Part shown: positions 1 to 12,179 of the stretch, one piece after another | Position numbering within the stretch: position 1 is the first letter of the stretch | How the letters are laid out: each line of letters begins with the position of its first letter | NCBI GenBank assembly: GCA_021234595.1 | Contig: CM037853.1 | Coordinates: 156,097,659 to 156,161,658, forward strand | DNA from: Delia radicum | Taxonomy: Eukaryota; Arthropoda; Insecta; Diptera; Anthomyiidae | Direction of reading: 5' to 3' | DNA length: 64,000 bases | The notes under the pieces: model-generated | What the model saw: the letters and a program-made list of their open reading frames with translations, nothing else | Databases searched by the model: none | Told to the model about the DNA's origin: nothing | Made by a program: the position numbers and the translations under genes

Positions 1-894
1 TATTAGTAAAGCATTAGTATAAAACAGTTAAGTGCTGAATAAGTATAACAAAAATGTTAGCTGAAAACACGATTTTAGCAAAAAATTTGCTAGAAAATAG
101 TATACCTGATTTACAAGACGTTTTACTAACTTATTTTTTTTAATGTAGTCCTCTTAAGACCGATTCTATAGAATTAATACCAAAGATAAGCTTTCCTAAG
201 TAATAGTTCAAATTTATAATACCGTATGAAAAAAACTTTTCGAACTGGTGTTAGACCCGGTCCCGTGACACAACATTTTTACATGGCGTGGTTGTAGGAA
301 GATGTCAATTGATCCAAAGGGTGGTTATTTAAAATGTTATTGTAAATAAAATGTGTATACTGCATTGCAAAAGAAAAATAAAACATTTTTTTACAAATAC
401 AAAATTTTGTAATAGGTCAATAATGAAAGGAAATAAGTACATAAGTGTAGGATATCAATTTTAATGTAAGTTAATCTATTTTCGATGTATACTTTAAAAA
501 TGCATAGTTTTTTTAAAGCATAAATCAAAAATATGAATATATTTAAAAAAATAAATGCCAAAAATTTAAAAACTAGATTTTTATAAATTTATTAAAAACG
601 CTTTAACTTCGTGGATTTCAGAAAACATCTATCCTATCCTATCGTATATCATTTGAAAGATATTTAAAAACATTTCATGCGATGTAAAAATGATTAATAT
701 TGGTTAGACCTATCAAAAGTTATTTATCTTTTTGTTACTAGTTTTTTTTGGATTTTGCAGGTTCTTGTAGTCCTTTTTATAGCTTAGGACATTTTGAACT
801 TGTGAGGCCTATTATCTGTTGCAACTCTTTCATTATAGATAGTTTTTTTTTTTTTAACTAAAGAAAACTTGGTTGAGGGAACCATATTCGAAGT
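1..894. other. AT-rich non-coding stretch
   Basis: No open frame of note, no tRNA-like sequence and no clear inverted or direct repeat was seen. The stretch is dominated by A and T runs and by degenerate aaaatt/tttaaa words. Confidence 0.6.
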
Positions 895-1970
895 ATCATA
901 CTTTTTTGGATTTATGATTGCGGCAACCATGTTACTATGGTTGTAACAACCATACTCTTATCTGCTTTTGTGTCATAATATGATAAGTAGATTGCCATAT
1001 TATGGTTCCAAATGTACCCCAATATTATCATATTATGGTTCTGGAAATTTGTATGAATTAGCATAATATGAGAATAGTATATTTACTTAATAATTCACAT
1101 ATTTAAATAAAACTTGGGTTTGCGCTGAAAATAGACCTTGTGAAATATTGTGTCAGTTATACAAGCTATACATGTGATTACAGAATAAAGCACGCATAAA
1201 AATATTGTTAAGAATATAATTTCACAATATATTTATAATGATAATCATGTTTGCAGCAATCATAATAATTGCATTATAACCATATTATATGCCCAGTTAT
1301 CATATTATGATCATGGACACGAATTTCGTCATTTTTTTTCGTACTACATACTTAAAAGCACGTGCTTTTTGTTTAAATTTTTCTTTCACAATTTTTTGTT
1401 TTTAACAATATTTTTTTTGCGTTTTTTTATAATAAACAATAACTTTATTTAAGGGGTGCGCGATAATTAAATGTTTGCCTAGACTTCCATTGTAGACCGG
1501 GTTGAGACTACAAACTATTCCTTCTTCCGGAAAACAGATCACCATTACAATTAACACCACTACGTCGTTTGTCCATTTCTGATGTCTTTTTGTTTAATAT
1601 TATTTAATTTGTTCTGGCTGACTGTTTCTCACAACTTCTTTTCACAAAATGACGCTAAAAGAGCGAAGACGATCATAAAAAAACCGATTTGATCATCTAT
1701 AGTTGGCGCAACTCTAATATGGCTGCATTTAGATAGAGGAATATAATAATAAATACTATAGTATGATTGTAGACAATACAATAATATGATAACTGAATAA
1801 AAATAAAAAGCGAAATATTTACTTGAACATTACAAAACAAACATATTATTGGTGAAGTATGATTGATACAAGAATAGTTTAATTGAAACAACCATTTATT
1901 GCTGTAGAAAACATAGTTTTCTGGCAGCAATCATATTGTAACCATATTTTTCCTCTGCGGTGTAGGGAAT
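895..1970. repeat. CATAATATG palindrome cluster
   Basis: The short motif CCATATTATGG and close variants (catattatgg, cataatatga, caaccatactatgg-like) recur many times, for example near 995-1005, 1028-1040, 1285-1315, 1770 and 1925-1950. The phrase gca(g)caa(t/c)cat introduces three of them (near 930, 1255 and 1925). The motif is nearly self-complementary, so the region can form many small hairpins. It looks like a decayed AT-rich non-autonomous element. I could not define its ends, and the open frames here look accidental. Confidence 0.45.
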
Positions 1971-3202
1971 TTTTACCCATTTGGTCGAATTCCGTGATCG
2001 CATCGCAAGTTCTTCCGATCGTCGGAGTGTTGAAATTGGGACTAATTTATATATAATGACGTCATTTATCATAATTTCTGAGAGCACTGAGCAAATTCAT
2101 CAAGTGGTTAAAATGGGCCACCCTAATAGCCAAATATGGTTGATTCTTTTTTGTTTTGTTCTTTATGCTCCGAGATGGAAATAACTTATTAACGCTCTCA
2201 TAACTTTCAATTAAAGTTCACAAAACCTGTATAAATTTATGTTCCACTTCGATCATTACAAATACAAATTTTGCTATGGAAAATCTTTTAAAAAATGCCT
2301 TTGACCTTTGATTACACTGTGCAAAAAGAAATTGTGTGCATATGATGACCAACAGGAAATAAAACTAGACTTTCAGTAGACCAAAACCCCCAAAAAATTT
2401 CGAATTTGTTTTTATAAATTACTGATAGTTTTCTGCTTATTATGAAATTTAATTTATGGATGAATTTTAAAAGTAAATAAATTCTTTAATGCCGCCAAAC
2501 ATATGTTTTAAAAAAGCTCTCGATTTTTAACATTTAAACTGTTTACAAAAAAATGCTATCTAAGCATTTAGCGTTTTCATGCTAAATCGAGAAAAATGAT
2601 TCATACTTTAGCGACGCTTGTTATAAAAAAAAAAAACAAAAACACCCCCAGTCGTATGAGTGATATTTCGTATAATTAGTATTGCGTAGACGACGAGTGT
2701 TAACAAACATTTTTGTTGCTTTCTTTCGCGTAACTTGTTACGAAAAAAAGGGGCCCAGACGCATGAGTGATATTTCAATTATACGAGTGTATGTATCGCA
2801 TTTTTGAAACTTGCTGTTGCATACTTTGAGTCGAACGAGAGAAATTTATGAAGTATACGCGCATTTTTTTATTCTATTTTTTTTTAAACAAATGGTTTTT
2901 CTTAAAATGAAACTAATATTCTGCATAAAAACTAACTTTTATAAAAAATTCATTTTCAAAAAAAAATAAACGTATTTTAATATACAAGCCCATATATGAT
3001 CATTAGAAAATCCGGTAAAATTAAAATTTTTCGATTTTCGTTAATCACACCCCCAGTTTTTTTTTTTTTTTTGCAAATGGTTCAAAATGAAAGAAATCGA
3101 TTTTTTTTGGGCAAAGCGTGCCGCAAGACGGCCGAAAAGAGACCATTTTTGAAAAAAGTGTATTATTAACAAAACTTCTCAAAATTCAATTGTCTATTTA
3201 AT
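1971..3202. other. AT-rich non-coding stretch
   Basis: No coding signal. The word gagtgatatttc occurs twice about 110 bases apart (near 2658 and 2765), each preceded by a short C/G run, which suggests an old imperfect duplication. Otherwise the stretch holds A/T runs only. Confidence 0.5.
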
Positions 3203-3214
3203 ATACTCAAAATT
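3203..3214. repeat. Left target-site duplication of the SINE
   Basis: The 12 bases atactcaaaatt are repeated exactly at 3400-3411 on the other side of the element and its A-rich tail. Confidence 0.9.
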
Positions 3215-3399
3215 AGTGCGCCCCGGTATGCTAGTTGGTAGCGTGCTGGCTTATCAGTACGGGGGTCGTGGGTTCGATTCCCACCAGAGGCACTGGAGGC
3301 CATTTGTGTAGCTAGTGCTCGGTTAATGTAATAGTATATAATTTGTAATTATATGATTATTAATTAATAAAATAAAAAAAAAAAAATAAAATAAAAAAA
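3215..3399 (+). mobile_element. tRNA-derived SINE with 12-bp target-site duplication
   Basis: A tRNA-like head occupies about 3216-3293. It has a D-arm-like gcta/tagc stem, an A-box-like segment around tagttggtagcg, a perfect 5-bp T-stem (gtggg/cccac) around the B-box ggttcgattcc, and a final aggcac that partly pairs with the starting gtgc. The anticodon loop is irregular, so this is not a working tRNA gene. A short unrelated body and an A-rich tail (about 3366-3399) follow. The flanks atactcaaaatt at 3203-3214 and 3400-3411 are identical. Head, tail and duplication together show insertion by target-primed reverse transcription, which is how SINEs move using a partner LINE. Confidence 0.85.
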
Positions 3400-3411
3400 A
3401 TACTCAAAATT

Positions 3412-5508
3412 GTTCAGATATGGAATTCTGACTTCATCGGATATCATTAACCCACTTTAGCCAGGAATCCAAAATGACCCACGAATTTGATAAAAATGCA
3501 GAAACGTCTTCTTTTTTAGCGATTTTTTAAAATGCATATTCACTAAATGTAAAATGTAGATTCACTAATATTTGAAAAAAATTTCCACATTTTAGGATTT
3601 TTTTATATAACATAACCTCTATATTTCATAACAGATTAGACTCAGATTTGTTTTTAAAGGCCTTAATACTTTAAAAAGCATTATCATGAATCTGTGCGAA
3701 AATTTTGTGTGCGTATGTAACCAAAAGTTTAACTTATTGAATTAATTTAATAAAAAGCAAAAACTCGTGCTATGTAAATAACGCCTTGTTTTCCTTAGAC
3801 TTCTTATAAAACTTTTTTTAATATCAAAAGTTTTCCTTAAAAAAAATTTGGTTCAAAATTTTAAACTGTTGTTTGCAGGATTGTCTACGAGATTTACTTA
3901 ATGATGTGTCTACTATGAATTCCGATTTTATGTATATTTTCTAGTAAATTTAAGGTTTCAAAGGACAATTCAAAAAAATCAAATGTTGAGGATCATAACG
4001 TTATGGAGATCCTAACGGTCCGATATGGCAATTTTTTGTTGAATTTATATCCATAAAAATATAAGATATGTTGTTGTACTCCTCCAAAAAACTGATGCAT
4101 AAAATATTTTCACATGGGTGAAGGGTAAAAAAGAAAGACTCACAATTGAAAAAGTAAATACGTTAAAAAATTTTTGACTTTAAATGTGGGTTTAGGAGAG
4201 CTAAATTCTTTAAAAAAATTCAGCGCTACTCAGGGCGTATTTTTGTTGATTAGTTTAATATAAATAGTGTGACGCTCAGTGAGATTGTGAAATCGTAAAT
4301 TTGGCCCTTCAAGCCATTTATGTGCCCACCCCTGTTATATAATGATGGTTTTTTGTTTTCGATTACTTAGTATTTTGTAATCTTAACCCATAGTGAAGCA
4401 CATATAGACGAGTATGTTTGTATTGTATAAGAATGTGATGAAGGAGTTGTGTCAAACTAGGTAGAGTTATGTTAAGTGGGAGGATATGTAAACATTCAAA
4501 TGTGAATTTTTTTGCCAGAAATTTTATACAAAACTTTAGTAGCGTTTAATTTTAATTTCATGACATATTGATGATGTTAAATTTTATTTGTTTTTTTTAT
4601 ATTATCTTCAGTATAGAATTCACATTTGATTTGTCATTCCACTTGAAACAAAAAAGCAATTTCTCAAATAGGTACTACAAAATATTCATTTTTGACGACG
4701 TAACTCAGCAAATTTTTTTTTTCAAGATTCCATGACTTGTACATATTGCATCCACTTTAGGGAATGATTGTTAAACAGTCTCAATAAGGCATACAGAAAA
4801 ACTAAAAGAAACTAAAATTTCAATCAAAATATTTGTGAAAATAATTAAAAAATTAATTGATCTAGGACTAACAAGGGTTTTTAAACAATATCAATCAAAT
4901 TGTAGTTTAAAATTTTTCAAAACTTCAAAAAAAAAACAATTCTAAAAAATTAAAATGCAATTTAAGGATACAGTATTTTAATATCTTCCAAGTTTGGTAT
5001 TGTAATTAACTTTTATAAATTTTCGTTCTGGTGACTTTTATACTTATATTTAACCGTAAACTGCCAGTAAAAAGTTATAAAAATTAGAAGCTTTAAAGAT
5101 TTGTAACCACTCATTTTGAAATAAATTCACATTTATTAATTAATTTATTTTTCTAATTTATTTTTCTAATATTTAATTAAAAAAATAATTACATCAATCG
5201 AATTTTTAATTAAAATAAAGTTTTCTACCAAACAAATCTTTACAAACAAATCTTTATCTAAAGATTTTTGTGTTATAATTTTTTTGTATATGTATTGTTT
5301 TTTGCAACTACACAGAAAAAACTAAAATCGAGTTTCAATTAAAATATTTGTTAATTACATACCACATGCGGATAACTGAGGACTTGGGTGATGACAATGA
5401 AACAATTGCATTGTGTATCATTAAAACTTTTTGAAAAACAACAAATAAAGTCTAATATGACAGTATCATATTAGATTTTAGACTTGAGGCAAAACAATAT
5501 TCTAACTA
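3412..5508. other. AT-rich non-coding stretch
   Basis: No gene or well-bounded element was seen. Around 4790-4960 and 5310-5350 there are related phrases (cagaaaaact...aaaatttcaat and acagaaaaaact...gagtttcaatt). They also resemble the edge near 46080-46160, so decayed ends of one MITE family may be present. Confidence 0.45.
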
Positions 5509-5611
5509 CATTTATAGTAATTAAATGTGCTAAAGTCCCAAAACTTATTTAACAAATTGTGAAAACAATCTGCTGTAGGCTTGTCCCTATCCGGATTTAA
5601 TTCCTGCCCAA
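5509..5611 (+). repeat. 103-bp direct repeat, copy 1
   Basis: This segment, from catttatagtaatt to cctgcccaa, recurs at 5958-6060 in the same orientation with about two substitutions. The two copies start 449 bases apart. No terminal signature of a known element is visible, so it is either a local duplication or two insertions of one short repeat. Confidence 0.9.
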
Positions 5612-5957
5612 GGAAATCTTCAGGGGACTTTGTTATTAGAAATTCTAGAGATATTTGTTATGTTAAATCACAAACTCAATGAGAATTTCTTGTCCTCATC
5701 TAGGAGCGTGATTCAAAATTTAAAATATCAAAGAAAAGACAAAAACCACAACAAACTATTATCACAATTGGCTTTGTCATCTTCCAAATGCTACTCTGTT
5801 TTTTTTTGACAGACTTAGCAATGTAGTGACGTTTATTCAAGTAAATCAACAATAGAAAATCATATGTTTTCTATTAGTGTCAGATACATTTAAATTTGTG
5901 CAAGCACCTGCATATTTGTTATTTTAAATTCATTTTCATCGGGATAAACATTAATTG

Positions 5958-6060
5958 CATTTATAGTAATTAAATGTGCTAAAGTCCCAAAACTTATTTA
6001 ACAAATTGTGAAAACAATCTGCTGTAGACTTGTCCCTATCCGGATTTCATTCCTGCCCAA
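5958..6060 (+). repeat. 103-bp direct repeat, copy 2
   Basis: This is a near-identical partner of 5509-5611. The sequences before and after the two copies differ, so the match is sharply bounded on both sides. Confidence 0.9.
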
Positions 6061-8371
6061 TTATAACAAATTATATGAAAATATTGAAAGTCCGAAAAAA
6101 CAATTTTTGTATTTTTACAATATATTTTACAAAAATTAAAATATTTTTATTTGTTAATTCATTTAAAACTTTCCATGAAGACGGTTCTCTTAGGAAATTG
6201 CAGTATCAATTAAAATAATTTGTAAATATTTAATTGATTTAGTTTTAAGTAAGATTTTCATCATATTTATTAAATATTCTGGAGGCTCTAGCTGTTCTAA
6301 AACTTCGGTTTCTGATGAGCTATTAAGCCAGATCAAAATACTAGCACCAACCTAGCTAATATGTTTCATTTGCTTTATTTTTGTATATAGGCGGAGGTAG
6401 AAAGCTCGTAATAAAATAAAAACAACATTACAATAATCTCGTAGTATATAAAACAAAAAAACAAAAAAAACTAATAAAACTGTAAAAAAATATTACTTGA
6501 GCCAGAGTAAAAACTATTTTTTTTTTATAAATAAATATAACATTTTTGGTCTTCAAAGCCACGTGCTTGATTACTAAAAATTCAAGAATGGAGCCAAATT
6601 GATGATTAATATGTTTCTTTTTTTTAATTTTAGAAATGTTGAGGTTAAGAAGAAGATTAAGCGTTTTTCTCTACAAATTTTGTTAAGCTCTGCCTATTCT
6701 GCAGCCTCTACCTTTTCTAAAACTTCGGCTTTTGATGAGAAAATAAAAAAATAAGGTCGAAACTAATTACACAAAAAATCGCTAATATTATAAAAATTCA
6801 CGAAAATTTAAAAAAATCCCCAAAATTTGAAAAATATTCAAAAGTGAAAAAAATTGCGAAAATTTAAAAAAACACCAACAAATTGAAAAAAATATAGTTA
6901 AAATCGTTTTAATAAAACGATTTAAATTTAAAAAAATCGTTAAATTTGACATATTAAAAAATTATCAAAAATTGTAAAAAATCATGTTAAAATTTTAGGG
7001 ATTATGTAATTTTTGGAGTTTTTTTTTTTTAATTTCAGTGATTTTTTTAAAATTTTTATTTTTGGCTTTTTAATTATGGTAATTTTTTAATTTTAGAATG
7101 TTTTTCACTACGGATTACAAAGACTGCAGATTTTGTGTGCACCAAATTCATTTTCAATTACACATTTTATAGATGTTACTAAACTTTTAATTGAAATAAA
7201 TGCATTTCGAATTCAAATGGAAGCGCCTGCAAAAAATATTTGTTTTTTAATATCTATGAACTATTTTTAGTTATGAGATTTTTTTTAAATCTTTGAAAAA
7301 ATCAGGAAAGTTCAAAACTATACTTTTTCGTGTTTTGGTTCAACGTTGTATGGTAATTTTTCGAAATGAATTATAAAGTCAACGCAAATTCGGTTTCTTT
7401 GTCTATAAAATCATTTAATATGAAGTTTGGTGCCGATTGAAGTAGAGGCAGACATCGATTGAAAATGTATACTGTGTTTTGTATGGCGAAAAATTACTTA
7501 TTTTAGTTTTTGCAAAAAATGTTTAGTGTCGTAATTGTTTTTATTTTGTATGATAAATCAGTCGATATAAAGACAAATTAATGTTTTCAAAAATGTATAA
7601 AAATCTAAAATCGGCTGAGACTTAGCCCAGTAGTAATAAGTACCCCTGACCACTAAAGTGCCAAATACCACTCGACCACATAATTCGAGCACACATCTTA
7701 AACGTTTTTTAAATTAATTACTGCAACAACATTTTTTTATTTAATGGACTCATAGATTGTGCGATACGCAATACGTTTTTTTTTTAGGATGTCGATAACC
7801 GGCCCTAAGGTGATGCCAAAGACGGACAATACTTTTCGGTTATTATTAAAATCTAAAAATTCAAAATTTAAAATATTTTCTTCAACAAATCAAAAAAAAA
7901 TAAGATTTGTACTTCAGGGAATTTGTTAAATATATTTTAGGGAAGGGAAATAAATTGTTTAAATATATCCCTTCCTAAACTTAAGTAGGACAGCCATTTG
8001 CGAATTTCGAAGAACTTGTATTTTATGTCATAACATATTTAAAATCGAATATTAGCTACTTTTGTAACTTTTGTTCTTTTATTTTATCACTAGCTGAAGT
8101 GTCCGGTGTTCCCGGATCAACTGTGATTTTTGAATGCAGAAAAAATTTTAAGCTGGGAAATAAACGACTTAATTCTGTTGTGTTTTTCAGAATCAGTTAG
8201 GATTTTAACGTTGATCTTGAAATTTAAGATTCTATTTGAAATTTATGAAATAAGGTAACAAAATTAAAACTTATTTCATCTTTAAAGAAGTTGAAAACAA
8301 AATGATGCTTTAAGTAGATTTTAGTGCATGGCTTCGAAAAAGTTTATCCTTAAAGAAATAGGAAAGAAAGC
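6061..8371. other. AT-rich non-coding stretch
   Basis: No coding signal. At about 6633-6680 it carries, in reverse orientation, the module that elsewhere ends SINE-like copies (gttgaggttaagaagaag and its context; see 8634-8683). A run of short related phrases in aaaatt/tgaaaaa occupies 6780-7000. Confidence 0.5.
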
Positions 8372-8683
8372 TGAAATTTAGCTGCATTAGATTCGAGGAC
8401 ATACTTGGGTGTGATCACTAAACGGTCATGACTTGTTACGTTTGTATTGTTACGTTTGTAATGTAATATGAGCGCAGGTTCGATTCTTACAGCCGCATTT
8501 ATCATCTAGAGACAATCTGACAATTTTAAGACACAAACAATAATATTATTTAAATGGAAAATCACTGATGAGCCTGTCCATAAAAAAGGCAGAAAACTAG
8601 TCTAGTCTGATTTAATAATTTATAGTGTTTATAATTTTTAGAGAAAACGCTTATTCTTCTTCTTAACCTCAACATTTCTAAAA
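8372..8683 (+). mobile_element. SINE-like repeat, copy 1 (sister at 45.0 kb)
   Basis: A tRNA-like front part spans about 8400-8500. It contains cgctaa/cactaaacggtcatga and a B-box-like gcaggttcgattcttac. A body ends in the module ttcttcttaacctcaacat. The whole unit aligns over about 310 bases with 45003-45316, with scattered substitutions and small indels. The bipartite layout (tRNA-like front, conserved 3' module) is typical of SINEs. No clean target-site duplication was found, so the true ends may differ by some bases. Confidence 0.65.
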
Positions 8684-9255
8684 GAATTTTTTTTTGTTGC
8701 TTTTTAATGGACTTGTATTGCCAAAAACAGTAAGCAAAAATAAAATTAAAAAAAAAAATTAAATCATAAAGACATTGCGAAAAAATCAGTAGGTATATTA
8801 GACGGGGGAAAAAAATCTTAAAAACGAAATAGTTTTTCCTAAAATGTTTTGATTGGAATTAATACTTTTAAATTAAAAAAATAAGCTTTATTAAAAATGG
8901 TGTAATTTTTTGATTTTGACGTTTTTGATCAAGAGTCGGTATTGAAGTAATGAAACTTTTACTGAGGCCTTCCTCGGGAAACGTAGAATATATGTGAGTA
9001 ATTTCAAAGAAATCCTTTAAAACTTTCTTAGAAGTTTGTATTCGAAAATAACAAAAAAAGTTGAAAAAGGTGAAAAAATGTTAATTTTACATTTTTTGTC
9101 AAAAGTAGGCATAGAAGTGGGCGTGGTCATTGAAAACTATACTACGATCTAAGTTGAGGTCCGTGAATTATGCATGCCAAATTTGAGGAAAATACGTTCT
9201 GAATTGCAAATTTGTATAGAGAACAAACAAACAAACAGAAAATGAGTTTTATATA
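8684..9255. other. Repeat-derived sequence that hosts the next insertion
   Basis: No gene. The last 150 bases (gtgggcgtggtcattg ... acaaacaaacaaacag) have the sound of a dispersed fly transposon tail. The mariner relative that follows sits inside its terminal tata run: the flank before it ends gttttata and the flank after it resumes tatagat. Confidence 0.4.
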
Positions 9256-10190
9256 CAAGGTGGCGCAAAAATAACCTTCCGATGTTTTTTGGCTGTAATT
9301 TAAAAAAAAAATGAAAAACTTTGATTCTTCTTGTGAATTATTTTTATTTGGTATTTTAATTTTTTTTACATCAAGTCGAGAATATGATGTCATGTAAATG
9401 GCCGCCGCCACAGTAGATTGTCATTTGAGCCCTTTTTATGGCATTTTCCATCACTTTGGCCAAAACTTCCGGCGATAGGTCCTCACATTCTTGACGGATA
9501 TTGTCTTTAAGAGCTGCAAGAGTCTGAGGCTTGTTGACATAAACCCGCGACTTCAAAAAGCCCCACAAAAAGAAGTCTGGAGCTGTCAAATCAGGAGATC
9601 TTGCTGGCCAGTGCAAATCGCCAAAACGGGAGATTAGGCGCCCGGGAAATGCATCCTTCAGCATATCGGTTGTGGCATGTGCAGTGTTTGCCGTTGCACC
9701 GTCCTGTTGGAACCACATGTTTTCCAATCCCAATTCATCAAGTTGCGGCAAAAAGAACTCGTTGATCATTGCTCTGCAGCGCCCACCATTCACAGTAACC
9801 GTTTGGCCCGCGACGTCTTCGAAGAAAAAAAGGTTCCGATGACTCCTCCAGCGAAAACAGCACACCATACAGTGACTTTGAGTGGGTGTAATGGCTCTTC
9901 GTGGGTTACACGCGGATTTTTCAGTGCCCCAGAAGCGTAAATTTAGCTTATTTACGTACCCGAGAAGATGGAAATGGGAATGGAAATTGTGCCAAAGTCA
10001 CCGACCGATTATTGGTCAAATAAATAGTCACCAATATTCTGCGTTCTGGAGCAGTGTAGCGTAACATTGTTTATTAACGTGTATTTCGCATGTGTTTACT
10101 ACACAAATGTCAAAAACAGAACTGACATTAGGGGCCAATCGCAAAATTTATAGCATTTTCTGATAGGAGGATTACTTTTGCGCCACCTTG
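9256..10190 (-). mobile_element. Internally deleted Tc1/mariner-superfamily element (D-41-D type), copy A
   Basis: The ends are inverted repeats: 9252-9274 matches the reverse complement of 10172-10194 at 22 of 23 positions, including the dinucleotide TA on each side. The element proper runs from caaggtggcgcaaaa to its mirror, about 935 bp, flanked by TA, the target of this superfamily. The transposase remnant runs on the minus strand. A full element of this kind would be roughly 1.2-1.4 kb, so an internal segment is missing. Confidence 0.92.
9371..10067 (-). pseudogene. Transposase remnant, D-41-D mariner relative
   Basis: A start codon at 10067-10065 opens about 27 plausible N-terminal residues (MLRYTAPERR...). 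The helix-turn-helix DNA-binding region is then missing and the sequence joins the catalytic core near HFHLLGYVNK. The core continues through HEEPLHPLKVTVW, TVNGGRCRAMI and WFQQDGATA to PARSPDLTAPDFFLWG, and ends ...GGGHLHDIIFST. The second and third catalytic aspartates (QQD and APD) are separated by 41 residues. The reading frame is broken near 9917-9921 and at the A-run 9825-9831. Only the last 165 codons are continuously open. Non-functional. Confidence 0.9.
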
Positions 10191-10194
10191 TATA

Positions 10195-11198
10195 TAGATA
10201 ATTGTTCAAGGCTGAAAAAATGTCCTACTGCACGGTAGAATAGGGTGGGTTAAAATATATTCGGCATATACCTAATAACTAAACTTATAATGTTATTTGT
10301 TGATGTTGCATTAAATGTTAATTTGTGATGTTTAAAAACTATTCAGAACTTTAAACAATTTTCCTGTGTTTAGGTCTTGTCATTTCATGGGAAAATAATA
10401 AATTTAACAACACTTTTTTAATTTCATTTCTTTAAAACAAAAAAAAAAAAAACAAAAAACAATCATTTTGTTTATTTAAATTTATATGTACGTACGATGT
10501 TTTTGACATGGCATTTGAATTCAAGGAGTATGAGTCCGGTTTTATGTGATATAAAGTGTTGGAAACTTTTTTATGAATACTCGTTGTTGTCATTGCAATT
10601 TCTGTTGTTGCTGCCTTGCATTCTTCTTCTTCTTCTTCGTTTAGTGTTAATAACAACTCTGTTGACATTAATAAAGTGTTTCATTTCATGTTGTTGTCTT
10701 AAGTCTTTGTCTTTAGGATGAATTCGAATCTGTGGTCATTGTTTATCTTATAAATTGCGAGGGTGTTGAATTTGTTGTGTATCTTATTATCTACACATTT
10801 TTATTACTGGCATTTTAATTAATTTTTTTTTATTGATTTATATATTAAAATGTCATGAGATGATGCACAACTTGTTATACACCGATTCCACGCTTAGCAG
10901 TCGATTTGCCATTAGGGCGTTCACTTAATTATGGAACAAAATTTTATATACAATACAAATCACAGCCTTTTATATAATCAGAAAATTTATTTACTTGCCC
11001 AGTGTAGATGGCATGCCATTATTTTTCGGACTACCAGTATTGACACTCGCTTACTCTCTGCATTATTTGAAACAAATAATAATGACTTACTAATAACTAG
11101 CTGATTTTCCCATTATTTCAATACAAAATAAAAATGCATTATATAAATCATACCTGGGAATTTTTAATTACGTCAATTTCTAAAATCTCTAAAACTTC
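10195..11198. other. AT-rich non-coding stretch with a (CTT)n microsatellite
   Basis: A short CTT/TTC microsatellite lies at about 10620-10640, next to several tgttgttg and gttgttgc words. No gene or bounded element was recognised. The open frames here come from the microsatellite and A-runs. Confidence 0.5.
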
Positions 11199-12130
11199 AC
11201 TTTATGGGGAGTCCCTCAACAAAAAAATAACATGACCCCATTATGGAAAGAAATTAATTTTCTATCTTCGGTTTTTGTGGCCGGAGCCCCTAAGGCCCCT
11301 GGGCCCAAAATCCGGAATGCGTAGAAGCATATAAGTGTGGGTACTCCTATATGATAGGCAGTTTAGTGGCTAAGCTGAGTAAAGTTTTTCTGCGTGATCG
11401 GCCTTCGGTCGCACTTTGGGGTTTTCTTCTAAGTGATAGGCAGTTAAGTGGCTAAGCTGAGTAAAGTTATTCTGACTCCCCTATGAAAATAAATTGATTT
11501 TCTATTTTGGGGCCGAAGCCCATGGGCCCCTGGGCCCAAAATCCAGAATGCGTAGAAGCATATAAGTGTGGGTAATCCTATGTGATAGGTAGTTTAGTGG
11601 CTGTGCTGAGTAAAGTTTTCTGCGTAATCGGCCTTCGGTCTCACTTAGAGGTATTCGTCTAAGTGATAGGCAGTTCAGTGGCTAAGCGGAGCAAAGTTTT
11701 TCAGCGTGAACGGCCTTCGGCCGGACTTAGGGGATATCTACTATGTGATAAGCAGTTTAGTGGCTTCGCTGAGAAAAGTTTTTCGGCGTGATCGTCCTTT
11801 GGCTGGGCTTAGGGGTTTTCTCATATGTGGTAGGCAGTTTTATGGCTTCGCTAAGTAAAGTTTTTCTGTGTGAGCTGCATTTGGCCGGATTTAGTTGTTT
11901 CCTCCTGTTTGATAGGAATATATCATCGATCCTAAAAATAATATAATTATTGAAATCCTGAAGAAATTTTCTTTCATTAGAGTAACCACATCTGTATGTT
12001 ACAACGCGTACCGGATTTTGGCCCCTGGGCGGCACCACATGCACCAGCCTCATTAACCGAAAATAGAAAAAAAAATATTTTTTAATTCTGGAGGACACCC
12101 TACTTTTTTTTGGAGAACGCCCCATAAAGT
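11199..12130. mobile_element. Foldback-like element with GC-rich ~80-bp tandem repeats
   Basis: Inverted ends: actttatgggg at 11199-11209 is mirrored at 12120-12130. The similarity continues inward, for example cccctgggcccaaaatccgg near 11295 against ccggattttggcccctggg near 12012. The interior from about 11350 to 11900 is a chain of ~80-bp units reading gataggcagtttagtggct ... gctgagtaaagtttttctgcgtg ... cggccttcgg ... cttaggggttttc. Units start near 11353, 11432, 11583, 11664, 11746 and 11828. A larger block around gcgtagaagcatataagtg is itself repeated (about 11320 and 11560). It is far more GC-rich than its surroundings. No target-site duplication was found. Confidence 0.7.
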
Positions 12131-12179
12131 ACAATTTAGCCGAAAAATCATTATTAATGATAATGAAATCAAACTAATA

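Noticed and set aside
3216..3293. Possible functional tRNA gene
   Set aside because: The anticodon arm has a six-base loop and the acceptor stem pairs only partly. The A-rich tail and 12-bp duplication show a SINE.
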